Positions 49,081-57,314 of a stretch of DNA of 64,000 bases are shown in pieces. The notes under the pieces were generated by a model. That model saw nothing but the letters and a program-made list of their open reading frames with translations, did not search any database and was not told the DNA's origin. Within the stretch, counting starts at the first letter, position 1, and the number at the start of each line of letters is the position of its first letter. Source of the stretch: JAFGCL01 sp964423835 (lineage in GTDB: Bacteria > Chloroflexota > Dehalococcoidia > UBA2247 > RBG-13-53-26); contig CAYRGJ010000017.1 in assembly GCA_964423835.1 (NCBI GenBank), forward strand, positions 1 to 64,000. The letters are read 5' to 3'. The position numbers and the translations under genes were made by a program.

Positions 49081-50517
49081 CTAGGCCCTTATGGGACGGC
49101 ACTTCCAGAAGTAGTTCTTTATCTGGAAATGCTCCGAGATCTTGCGGAAGGTCAGCTCCACCGGCATTTCGGCCTGGATCTTGTCCGCTTCCCGGTCGGT
49201 CATGGTGGTCAGCAGCCTGCCGCCGTCGTCGAAGTCCACGACCGCCAGAACGTTGGGGGGGTCCGGGTTGAAACCCCCCAGGGTGTCCGTGCTGTAGCTG
49301 AACAGCCTGGCCTTTCTGTCGGACAGCCTCACCTCCTCGAAATCGTCTTTGGACTGACACCAGGTGCAGACCCTCTTCACCGGCAGCTGAATCGTGCCGC
49401 ACTTCCGGCACTGCATTCCCCGCAGGCTCCATATCCACTGGCGGTCCCTCCACGTGACCGGCAGCGAAGAGTAGGGTGGTATGTCCCTTATGGGCTGCCA
49501 CTCCATCAGGTCGCGGAACCGGGCGTACTTGCCGTAGCCAGGCAGCATCATCTTTGAGGCCAGGTGCCTCCTTATGCCACGCCTCTCCGGCAGGTCCGCT
49601 ATCCGTCCCGTCATCCTCAGCGCCAACGCATCGGCCCCATCAGCGTAGCTGGAGAAGAAGAGGCGGTCCCCGGCCCTGCCTTCCTCCAGAGCGCCGGCCA
49701 GCATCATCAGGGGCTGCGCCGTGCCGGTATGCCCCACGCTGGAGAGGAGGCTGTCCTGGAGCTGGGTCTTTGGATTGAAGCCCAGCCGCTGCGCCGCTTC
49801 GGAATGCCGCCGCTGGTCCCAGGCGGAAATCACCGCCCGGGCGAAATCCGTCGGGCCCAGCCCGCTCTGGCGGAACAGCTTCTGGCCGGCTTCCTGGACG
49901 TGCGCCAGGTAGCCCGACTCTATGATGAACCGCTCTTCCCATGACTGGACGTGCCGGTCCTCCTCCCGGCGCCAGACATCCATGAACTCGCTGGAGATGG
50001 TGCAGGCGGCTTCGACCTCGGCGATGGCATTGGCGGATGAGCCCACCAGCAGGGCGCCGGCGCCGTCGCCAAAATGCTCCTCCTGCGAGCTGTAGGGGTG
50101 GGGCACCCGGCAGTCCGCGGCGATGACCAGTATCCTGCCGGCCGATCCTGCGGCGACGGCGTCCAGGGCCGCCCTCAGCGCCATGGTGCCCCCCCGCAGG
50201 GAGTTGGCCACGTCCATGGTAGCTGCGTCCCGGGGCAGGTCGAGCGCCTTGGCCACGATGCTGGCTGATTGCTTCTCTCTATAGGGGAGCGTGGTGCTGG
50301 CCAGATAGAGGCCGTCTACCGTTTGGCGATCGATGCCCCTGAGGCAGTCCACGCCCGCCTCGACGGCCATGGTCAGGCTGTCCTCGTCCCAGTTGGCCAC
50401 CGCCTTTTCGCCGCGCCTCGCCGCGCGGCCCCACATCTGCGCCAGGGTCTCCAGGCTGAGGCGGTAGATCGGTATGTAGGCGCCGTAGGCCTCGATTCCG
50501 GCAGACGTCATGTTCAC
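49081..50517 (-). CDS. HMG-CoA synthase/KAS III-like protein fused to DUF35 OB-fold, without the active-site Cys
   Basis: A 478-residue fusion. Residues ~1-340 are a thiolase-superfamily HMGS/KAS III-like domain (GIEAYGAYIPIYRLSLETLAQ; GDGAGALLVG). The expected catalytic Cys motif (N-x-C-x-x-GT) reads NSLRGGT, with Leu at residue 107. Residues ~365-478 are DUF35: a rubredoxin-like zinc ribbon CRKCGTIQLP...CTWC and an OB-fold. In archaea a DUF35 protein joins thiolase and HMG-CoA synthase in a channelling complex. Here the fusion sits 15 bases upstream of a thiolase gene, so it may scaffold that enzyme rather than catalyse. Confidence 0.82.
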   Translation of the reverse strand: MNMTSAGIEAYGAYIPIYRLSLETLAQMWGRAARRGEKAVANWDEDSLTMAVEAGVDCLRGIDRQTVDGLYLASTTLPYREKQSASIVAKALDLPRDAATMDVANSLRGGTMALRAALDAVAAGSAGRILVIAADCRVPHPYSSQEEHFGDGAGALLVGSSANAIAEVEAACTISSEFMDVWRREEDRHVQSWEERFIIESGYLAHVQEAGQKLFRQSGLGPTDFARAVISAWDQRRHSEAAQRLGFNPKTQLQDSLLSSVGHTGTAQPLMMLAGALEEGRAGDRLFFSSYADGADALALRMTGRIADLPERRGIRRHLASKMMLPGYGKYARFRDLMEWQPIRDIPPYSSLPVTWRDRQWIWSLRGMQCRKCGTIQLPVKRVCTWCQSKDDFEEVRLSDRKARLFSYSTDTLGGFNPDPPNVLAVVDFDDGGRLLTTMTDREADKIQAEMPVELTFRKISEHFQIKNYFWKCRPIRA

Positions 50518-50607
50518 CTCCCGTCAGGTCCCTCCAATTGTAGTCCATAGCAGGTTACGGGGCCATGTCCTGGGCATCCCGGGTGGTGTCAGCATGGTGG
50601 TGTCTGA

Positions 50608-51555
50608 TCATTCGAACTGCCTGGGAAGCTCCGTCAGGATCTGATGTGCACCCTGCACCATACTGTCGATGAGGCTCTTCACCGTGACCACCTGGTCGAT
50701 GAAGGCCACCGCCAGTGAGCCCGCCGCTTTCTCTTTCACCTTCATGGCTTCATCGGGGGATTGCAGGAGCATTACCTTTTCCAGTCGTTTCAGCCATTCA
50801 TCCAGGGGCAGCCGGTCCTTCTCGGCCATCACCCGCCTCAACTGCTCCGTGTCCGCCGGGCTGAGGGCCTGAGCGCGGACCACCGGATCTGTGGGCGTGG
50901 CCCCCACCAGGAGCTGCTTTCTGGCAGCAGGGATCCGGCACTCTTCGGTCGCCATGAAGGCCGTACCCACGCAGACGCCTTCTGCTCCCGCTGCCAGGCA
51001 GCTGGCAAATGTATGGGCATCGCCGATTCCGCCCGCGGCTATCACGGGCACCTTGATTCGTCTGACGGCCCAGGCGATGCTGACCATCGTGGGCAACTGG
51101 GACGGGTGCTTGAAGCCTATGCCTTCAAGCCCGACGATCACCACCGCATCGGCCCCATCGCGCTCTGCGGCGACCGCGTGGTCCACGGTGGCCGCCTTGT
51201 GGATCCACTTTGCCCCCGCATCTTTGGCCCGTGTCCCGTACTCTCCGGCGCGGAAGACCGACGTCTCGATCACCCTGATGCCTTCCGAGAGAGCCACCTC
51301 CAACATGGCGTCAATCTGGTTGACAAAGCCGATACTGAAGTTCACCCCGATGGGCTTGTCCGTCATCGCCCTGGCCCTTCGAATGTCCTCGCGGAGTTGA
51401 GCGGGCTCCCGGAAGCAGTGGGCGGTTATGATGCCTAAGCCGCCGGCCTCCGAGACAGGGGCGGCGATGGTGGATCTCCCGATCCCCTGCATCGCACCCA
51501 GGACTATGGGATACTGGCACCCCAGCAGGCGCGTGACCCTGTTGTTCATTCTCAT
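50608..51555 (-). CDS. Nitronate monooxygenase / FabK-like flavin oxidoreductase
   Basis: A 315-residue FMN TIM-barrel protein: LLGCQYPIVLGAMQGIGRSTIAAPVSEAGGLGII at the N-terminus, and the FMN-binding PVIAAGGIGDAHTFASCLAAGAEGVCVGTAFMAT. The family includes nitronate monooxygenases, FabK enoyl-ACP reductases and putative 2-nitropropane dioxygenases. In an anaerobe's acyl-CoA cluster an enoyl reductase role is plausible. ATGs at 51555 and 51549 are both possible behind GAGAGG. Confidence 0.85.
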   Translation of the reverse strand: MRMNNRVTRLLGCQYPIVLGAMQGIGRSTIAAPVSEAGGLGIITAHCFREPAQLREDIRRARAMTDKPIGVNFSIGFVNQIDAMLEVALSEGIRVIETSVFRAGEYGTRAKDAGAKWIHKAATVDHAVAAERDGADAVVIVGLEGIGFKHPSQLPTMVSIAWAVRRIKVPVIAAGGIGDAHTFASCLAAGAEGVCVGTAFMATEECRIPAARKQLLVGATPTDPVVRAQALSPADTEQLRRVMAEKDRLPLDEWLKRLEKVMLLQSPDEAMKVKEKAAGSLAVAFIDQVVTVKSLIDSMVQGAHQILTELPRQFE

Positions 51556-51615
51556 GTCTTGTCCAGACCTCTCTCGGCGGTCAGGCGTCATCTCTTCCCC
51601 GGCCACCGCAAGATG

Positions 51616-51690
51616 CTACGCCAGCAGACCGGAAAAGGCCAGCACGGAGTAGAACTGGCCGGGCACCACCCTGCCGCCAGTTGCGGGAGG
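51616..51690 (-). pseudogene. Thiolase C-terminal remnant
   Basis: Leftward codons ending in TAG at 51616-51618 read ...GGRVVPGQFYSVLAFSGLLA, closely matching the end of the thiolase at 47872 (QGGVPGKFYCALAIFGLPE). The rest of the gene is missing; the fragment lies between the response regulator and the flavin oxidoreductase, the scar of a deleted thiolase copy. Confidence 0.75.
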
Positions 51691-51708
51691 GGACCGCCTG
51701 CCCCTGGT

Positions 51709-52386
51709 TCAGGCGAAAAGCCGGTGATTACGGACGGCAGAGAGTGACAACTCCAGGTTGCTGGAGACGCCCAGCTTCCGGGCGGCGCGCGAGACGTAAG
51801 TCCAAACGGTTCTGGAGTCTATGCCAAGTTCGCGGGCTATGTCTTTCTGCGTCATCCCGGCGGCCACCAGGGACACGATCTCCTCCTCCCGCTGGGACAG
51901 GGTCCCGACCCCCAGAAGCAGTCCAATGGCCGCCCCCCGGCACTCGGAGGAGATGTGGAGCCTTCCCGCGGCGACCCGGCGGACGGCTTGATAGAGATCG
52001 GACGGCTCCGCATGCTTCGAGATGCACCCTGTGGCGCCGGCCTGAATGCCCATGGTGACGCTCAGGGGATCGGGACTGGCCACCACCAGAAGGGTCCTGG
52101 CATCCGGGTCCAGGGACCGGATCGCCTGCAGCAGCCCGCCATTGCCTGAGCCGCCCATCAAGGCATCCAGAACAGTGACGTCCGGGCGCACCGATGCGAA
52201 CCTGGAAAGCAGCTCAGCGCCATCGGAAGCCTCGGACACCACCACGATATCGGGGGCTTCCTCCAGGAGGTACTTCATGGCATCCCGGACAAGGCGGCGA
52301 TCATCCGCCACCAGTACCCGGGTAGCTCTGGTATTCGAGCCGATGACGTCATTCAATCCGGCATCATCGGCGTACCGGGTAGTCAC
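51709..52386 (-). CDS. LuxR/NarL-type response regulator
   Basis: A 225-residue regulator. The receiver domain (residues ~22-140) has acidic VADDRR, the phosphoacceptor Asp in VTVLDALM (near residue 73) and the conserved Lys in CISKHAEPSDL. The DNA-binding domain (~162-215) has LSQREEEIVSLVAAGMTQKDIARELGIDSRTVWTYVSRAARKLGVSS. No histidine kinase is adjacent, so it is orphan in this window. It directly precedes the acyl-CoA genes and follows the ABC genes on the same strand, so it may control them. Confidence 0.88.
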   Translation of the reverse strand: MTTRYADDAGLNDVIGSNTRATRVLVADDRRLVRDAMKYLLEEAPDIVVVSEASDGAELLSRFASVRPDVTVLDALMGGSGNGGLLQAIRSLDPDARTLLVVASPDPLSVTMGIQAGATGCISKHAEPSDLYQAVRRVAAGRLHISSECRGAAIGLLLGVGTLSQREEEIVSLVAAGMTQKDIARELGIDSRTVWTYVSRAARKLGVSSNLELSLSAVRNHRLFA

Positions 52387-52405
52387 AGGTTGGGTTCCTC
52401 CTTTG

Positions 52406-53227
52406 TCATGGCGCCGGATTCGATCCTGGCATCGGTGCAGGTGTGCTTTGTCCGTGGTACGTCAGGTCACGGTACCTTGTCCTTCCTCCGGAGGTGCCGA
52501 CCCCCAGGTAGAACTGCCGGACATCCGGGTTGCGAATGAGGGCCTGAGCCTCACCTTCGAGAGCTATGACGCCGTTCTGCAGGACGTACCCGTAGTGAGC
52601 CACCGAAAGAGCCACCCGGGCATTCTGCTCCACCACCAGGACCGCCACCCTGGCCTCCTGGCTGATCCTCTTCAGAATGCGGAATATCTCCGCTACCAGC
52701 AGCGGCGCCAGACCCAGTGACGCCTCGTCCAGCAGTATCAGCTTCGGGTGCGCCATGAGGGCTCTTCCTACCACCAGCATCTGTTGCTCCCCACCCGAGA
52801 GGGATCCGCTGGCATCGTGGCGATGCCTCTTCAGCGGCGGGAAGTAGTCGTAGACCGTCTTCAGGTCGTCTCGCAAGGTGGCCCAGTTGCCCACCACATA
52901 ACCTCCGGCCCGCAGGTTCTCTTCAACGGACAGGTGCGGCAGGACTCTCCTTCCCTCCAGAACCTGGATGATCCCCATCTTGGCAATCTTCTCCGGATCC
53001 CCGTTCTCAATTCTCTGCCCCTCGAACTCAATACTGCCGTGCGTCACCCTGCCGTATTCGGTCTTCAGCAGACCGGATATCGCTTTGAGGGTGGTGCTCT
53101 TGCCGGCGCCATTGCTCCCCAGCAGGGCGACGATGCTGCCGCCATCGACCTTGAGCGACACGCCCCTGAGTACCAGCACCACGTCCGAGTATTTGACCTC
53201 GACGCTATTCAGCTGCAGCAACGACAT
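52406..53227 (-). CDS. livF: Branched-chain-type ABC transporter ATP-binding protein LivF
   Basis: A 273-residue ATPase: Walker A GSNGAGKST, signature SLSGGEQQM, Walker B KLILLDEAS and the LivF-type EGRRVLPHLSVEENL. With LivG it powers uptake of branched-chain amino acids or, as often in anaerobes, aromatic or fatty carboxylates. It starts inside the end of livG (GGAGGAG before the ATG at 53227). The C-terminal ~25 residues are a Pro/Ser-rich addition. Confidence 0.9.
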   Translation of the reverse strand: MSLLQLNSVEVKYSDVVLVLRGVSLKVDGGSIVALLGSNGAGKSTTLKAISGLLKTEYGRVTHGSIEFEGQRIENGDPEKIAKMGIIQVLEGRRVLPHLSVEENLRAGGYVVGNWATLRDDLKTVYDYFPPLKRHRHDASGSLSGGEQQMLVVGRALMAHPKLILLDEASLGLAPLLVAEIFRILKRISQEARVAVLVVEQNARVALSVAHYGYVLQNGVIALEGEAQALIRNPDVRQFYLGVGTSGGRTRYRDLTYHGQSTPAPMPGSNPAP

Positions 53228-54065
53228 GCTCCTCCGGCCATGCTTCCGGCTCTGTATCTTCCCCCAGGTAGGCCTGGATGACTGTCGGGTTGTTCTTGAT
53301 CTCATCGGGTGTGCCCTCGGCTATGAGGCGCCCAAAATCCAGTACTACTATCCGGTCAGTTATGTCCATGACAACCTCCATGTCGTGCTCGACAAGCAGG
53401 ATAGTGGTCCCCCTCTGCCGGTTCACCTCCACGATGAACCGCACCATCTCTTCCTTCTCCTCAACGTTCATGCCGGCCATTGGCTCATCGAGCAACAACA
53501 GTCTGGGGTCCTGAACCAGGGCCCGGCCCAGGTCAACTCGCTTTCTGAGTCCGTAGGGCAGTGCTCCCACCACGGCCTTTCTCCATCGCGCCAGCTCCAG
53601 GAACTCGACGATCTCTTCCACCCTTCTCCGGTTCCGCACCTCTTCGCCATGCGTCCGTCCGTAGTAGAGAAAGCCCTCCAGCCAGGTTGCCTGGAAGAAG
53701 CGGTGCCGGGCCGCCATCAGATTGTCGATGACGGTCATCCCGGTAAACAGCTGGATGTTCTGGAAGGTCCGGCTGATTCCCAGCCCGGCTATCCGGTGGG
53801 GCTTGAGGCCGGTTATCCTCTGTCCCTCGAACCATATGTCGCCCTTCCGCGGACGGTAGAATCCGCTGATGCAGTTGATGGCCGAGGTCTTCCCGGCACC
53901 GTTGGGGCCGATAATGCCGAAGATGCTCCCCCGCCGGACCTGGCAACTCACGCCGTCCAGGGCCAGGACACCCCCGAAGCCCAGCTCTACTCTCTCGAGC
54001 TTCAGCGCGGTGCCGTCAGCCACCGCCTTGCTCCCGTCGGCCCTGCTATTCATAGTAGCCAGCAT
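53205..54065 (-). CDS. livG: Branched-chain-type ABC transporter ATP-binding protein LivG
   Basis: A 286-residue ATPase: Walker A GPNGAGKTS, Walker B RLLLLDEPMAGMN and the LivG hallmark GISRTFQNIQLF. The signature motif is the LivG-type LPYGLRKRVDLGRAL. It overlaps livM by 20 bases and livF by 23 bases. Confidence 0.92.
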   Translation of the reverse strand: MLATMNSRADGSKAVADGTALKLERVELGFGGVLALDGVSCQVRRGSIFGIIGPNGAGKTSAINCISGFYRPRKGDIWFEGQRITGLKPHRIAGLGISRTFQNIQLFTGMTVIDNLMAARHRFFQATWLEGFLYYGRTHGEEVRNRRRVEEIVEFLELARWRKAVVGALPYGLRKRVDLGRALVQDPRLLLLDEPMAGMNVEEKEEMVRFIVEVNRQRGTTILLVEHDMEVVMDITDRIVVLDFGRLIAEGTPDEIKNNPTVIQAYLGEDTEPEAWPEEHVVAAAE

Positions 54066-55110
54066 AGGGATACAACCTGAGCCAGGTCTTGACCTTCTCC
54101 CAGCGGGCGTACAGCCCGCGAGGCTCGTGAACCATGAACACCAGGATCAACATGCCCAGCCCCACCAGGCTCAGGGCCAGATACACCTGCTGGGCGGACG
54201 CCGGTGGGAGAAGGCCGGCCACCCAGGGATTAACGAAATTGCTGAAGACCATCTTGAGGCCCGAGATGACCCCCACCCCCAGGAAGACGCCGGTGGTGGT
54301 CCCCATGCCACCGATGATCAGCATGCCCAGCCACCACATTGACTCACCGATGTTGAAGGCGCCCGGAGTGATTCTCAGATTGGCGTACGCGTATAGCCAG
54401 CCGGCCACGCCCGAGTAGCAGCACGCAATGAAGAAGGCCAGCATCTTGTACTTGAACACGGCTATGCCGTTGGCTTCGGCCGCCGCCTCGTTGTCCCTGA
54501 TCGCCAGAAAAGCCCTGCCGGTCGCGGTCCGCTGGAGGTTCTTGGCCCCCAGCGTCGCGGCCATAAGTATCACCATGGTCAGAATGTAGAACGGCGTCCG
54601 GTCCATGAAGTCGATCGCCCCCAATCTCAACGGCTGCAGCGGAAGGCCTACCGTCCCCCCGGTCACAGACATGTAGTGGGTCATGCACCAACCGATGATA
54701 TAGCTGGCGGCCAGGGTCGATATGGCCAGGTACAGCCCCTTCAGCCTGAAGCTGGGCAGTCCGAAAACGAGGCCAGCCAGGCCGGCCGCCAGGCAACTGG
54801 CGGGGAGGCAGAGCCACCCGTTCACCCCGTATCTGGTGGCCAGAATGGCGGCTGCATACGCACCGACCCCCATGAAGGCGGAGTGCCCCAGGGACACCTG
54901 GCCACAAAGGCCGGTGAGCACATGGAGCCCGAGGACGGCAATGATCACTGTGGCCACGCTGGTCAACCATGAAAGCCAGTACGAGCTGGCGAACAGGGGC
55001 ACGGCCAGGACCAGAGCTACGGCCAGTAACAGCGCGGCCCACTGCGCCGGGGTTCGAACGATGGCCATGTCGGTTTCGTACTTGGAGGCAAAGACCCCTC
55101 CAGGAAGCAT
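54046..55110 (-). CDS. livM: Branched-chain-type ABC permease LivM
   Basis: A 354-residue inner-membrane permease with about nine helices. The coupling-helix segment AIRDNEAAAEANGIAVFKYKMLAFFIAC is typical of LivM, as is GHSAFMGVGAYAAAILATRYG. It pairs with LivH to form the channel. Two bases separate it from livH. Confidence 0.92.
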   Translation of the reverse strand: MLPGGVFASKYETDMAIVRTPAQWAALLLAVALVLAVPLFASSYWLSWLTSVATVIIAVLGLHVLTGLCGQVSLGHSAFMGVGAYAAAILATRYGVNGWLCLPASCLAAGLAGLVFGLPSFRLKGLYLAISTLAASYIIGWCMTHYMSVTGGTVGLPLQPLRLGAIDFMDRTPFYILTMVILMAATLGAKNLQRTATGRAFLAIRDNEAAAEANGIAVFKYKMLAFFIACCYSGVAGWLYAYANLRITPGAFNIGESMWWLGMLIIGGMGTTTGVFLGVGVISGLKMVFSNFVNPWVAGLLPPASAQQVYLALSLVGLGMLILVFMVHEPRGLYARWEKVKTWLRLYPYAGYYE

Positions 55111-55112
55111 GA

Positions 55113-56006
55113 CTACAACCTCCGCAGCGACTTCTGGCCGAACAGGCCGTTTGGCAGGACCAGCAGCACCACCAGCATGATGATGAACGGCAAGACCTGG
55201 CTGAAGGTGGAAACGTGCGGGTCGATGTAGGTGGCTCCCAGGCTCTCCGCCAACCCCACCATTACCGCCCCCAGAAAGGCGCCAGGCAATGAGCTCAGCC
55301 CGGCCAGCAGCAGCACCGGCAGCGCCCGGGTCATCGCCACGTTGCCGGTCTGGCTGTCCAGGGTATACATGGATGCCAGAAGAAGGCCGCCCAGGCCGCT
55401 CGAAACCACCCCCACTATCCAGACGTAGCTGAAGATCCGCTTCACGTTAATCCCCATGCTCTGGCTGACCTGATGATCCTCCGCCACCGCTCTCATGGCC
55501 AGGCCGTTTCGGCTGAATCTGAAGTAAAGAACGAAGGCCAGGAACATCATCACCCCGACCACAAACGCCACTACCCACGTCTGTGAGATGACGATCGACC
55601 CGATCTCGATGACGCCGGTGGGTATGATACTGGGCATTATGTGCGGCTCGCCCCCCCACAGAAGGATGGTCAGACCATAGAGGACAAATGAGCCCAGGAT
55701 GACAGTCCCTATGAAGGTCACCATCTCCGCTTCGGGGCGGCCGATCAGCGGCCTCATCAAGAACCGGTTAATGACCCATCCCAGGGCTGCGGCGAGCATG
55801 ATCATCAGCAGCAGCCCTACGGGCCACGGCACTCCCACACTGTCCACGATCCACCACGTGAAGTAGCTCAAAACCAGCAGCGTCCCGCCATAGGCCAGGT
55901 TGACGATCCTGGTGGCCTTGGCCACCAGCACTACCCCCAGAACGATAAGAGCGTAGACACCGCCCATCAGGACCCCGTCTGCGACCGCCCGAACCAGTGT
56001 CTCCAT
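55113..56006 (-). CDS. livH: Branched-chain-type ABC permease LivH
   Basis: A 297-residue permease with about eight helices. The motif ALIVLGVVLVAKATRIVNLAYGGTLLVLSYF at the N-terminus and the coupling loop GLAMRAVAEDHQVSQSMGINVKRIF match LivH. It follows directly on the AMP-binding gene, sharing the same operon. Confidence 0.92.
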   Translation of the reverse strand: METLVRAVADGVLMGGVYALIVLGVVLVAKATRIVNLAYGGTLLVLSYFTWWIVDSVGVPWPVGLLLMIMLAAALGWVINRFLMRPLIGRPEAEMVTFIGTVILGSFVLYGLTILLWGGEPHIMPSIIPTGVIEIGSIVISQTWVVAFVVGVMMFLAFVLYFRFSRNGLAMRAVAEDHQVSQSMGINVKRIFSYVWIVGVVSSGLGGLLLASMYTLDSQTGNVAMTRALPVLLLAGLSSLPGAFLGAVMVGLAESLGATYIDPHVSTFSQVLPFIIMLVVLLVLPNGLFGQKSLRRL

Positions 56007-56007
56007 G

Positions 56008-57306
56008 TCAGCTCAGTCCAGCCTCTTCACCGGGGTCAGCAGTCACCATCCCGCCCTTCAGAGAACAGTAGATCTCTCTGAGGTTCAGGTTGAGAGACGT
56101 GAACAGCAGCCTGGTCTCTTCAGACGCCGGCCCGCCGGCGACATACGCCAGTCGCGCTCTGTTCAAACCATGCTTGTCTCTCAACGGGCCGTACACCGTG
56201 AGCTCCGCCACCTGGAGGAGCAATCGCTGGACGAGGGCGGTGGGTCCGTGTTTCGCCGGCAGGCTCGCTGACCGCCTGCCGATGGACAGGCCGCACCTGC
56301 TGACCAGGCTCTTGAGCCTTGTGGAACTGCGGAGATTGGTGCTCATGGCCGACGCTACCGCGTCCCAGGCCTGCGGCGGGCGGGCGATGACCTGTGGGGA
56401 TATCTCCCGGAAGTCGAGGCTGGCCGTGTCCCTTCTCTCCGGGAAATTCAGGACCTGCCCCTGCAGCAGACATCCGGCGTAGCCCAGAGACTGCTCAAAG
56501 AACCAGCACGGGCTGGCCAGCGCTACGTACTCCGGTCGCTTCCTGCCACGGTCGACGCCGCCGGCCAGAGCCGACTCGGCGAAAGACAGCAGAAACTGGT
56601 GAGTGGCGGTCACGCTCTTGACCTCGCCCCTCCCGGGTGTCAGGAACTGGATGGCCGCATCTTCGCTCCTGCCTTTGGCCACGCAGTCCTCGAAGTCCTG
56701 GGGACGGCGCGCCGATTCCGCCTCCCCCAGCCTCATCAGCCCGGCCAGGCTGAGCAGGAACGGGTCCTGGTAACGATCCACCGCCGGCGCCCTCCAGTGC
56801 ACCACTCTCTGGAGTTGAGGCAATCTGGCTCTGATCGCGAGGAGCTTGTGGACCTGCCCCTGGTCTTCCGCAAACGCCAGGTCCGCCCCGGCTGTCATCA
56901 TCAGCCTCGCGGTGTCTTCCTCAGACAGCCCTTCATCTATGCCAGCCACCACCCCCCCGGCCGCCAGCACGGCCATTTCACAGAGGAACCACGGCAGGCT
57001 GTTGCGCCCCAGGATACAGGCGCGTGTCCCTGTCCCCAGCCCCAGGCTTCTCAAGCCCTGGAAGATAGCCTTGGTCCTGTCGCAGCACTCCCCCCAGCTG
57101 ACCTGGTTCCAGACTCCGTATTCCTTGGTGCGCAGGGCGATGCTTCGCTCCCCCCACCGTTCCCGGTTGCCCAGCAGCAACTGGGGCAGGGTGCGTCCGG
57201 CACCCGGCCCTGGAGCCACGGTCCTCGAGTCGCCCTCTTCCCGCAAGGCACCACCTGTCCCGGGCAGGCTGGCTGGCGCCCCGGCCGCCAACCTGCCCGA
57301 AGCCAT
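56008..57306 (-). CDS. Degenerate AMP-binding (acyl-CoA synthetase-like) protein
   Basis: About 432 residues resembling the N-terminal domain of long-chain acyl-CoA synthetases (ERWGERSIALRTKEYGVWNQVSWGE, LRSLGLGTGTRACILGRNS). The ATP-binding P-loop TSGTTG-x-PKG is replaced by LTPGRGEVKSVTATHQ, the YG-x-TE motif by REIYCSLKGG, and the C-terminal domain is absent. It is probably not catalytic. Its place between the solute-binding and permease genes suggests a regulatory or binding role, or decay. The start is uncertain: ATG 57306 or 57375, the latter overlapping the previous gene. Confidence 0.75.
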   Translation of the reverse strand: MASGRLAAGAPASLPGTGGALREEGDSRTVAPGPGAGRTLPQLLLGNRERWGERSIALRTKEYGVWNQVSWGECCDRTKAIFQGLRSLGLGTGTRACILGRNSLPWFLCEMAVLAAGGVVAGIDEGLSEEDTARLMMTAGADLAFAEDQGQVHKLLAIRARLPQLQRVVHWRAPAVDRYQDPFLLSLAGLMRLGEAESARRPQDFEDCVAKGRSEDAAIQFLTPGRGEVKSVTATHQFLLSFAESALAGGVDRGRKRPEYVALASPCWFFEQSLGYAGCLLQGQVLNFPERRDTASLDFREISPQVIARPPQAWDAVASAMSTNLRSSTRLKSLVSRCGLSIGRRSASLPAKHGPTALVQRLLLQVAELTVYGPLRDKHGLNRARLAYVAGGPASEETRLLFTSLNLNLREIYCSLKGGMVTADPGEEAGLS

Positions 57307-57314
57307 CGAGCGCA

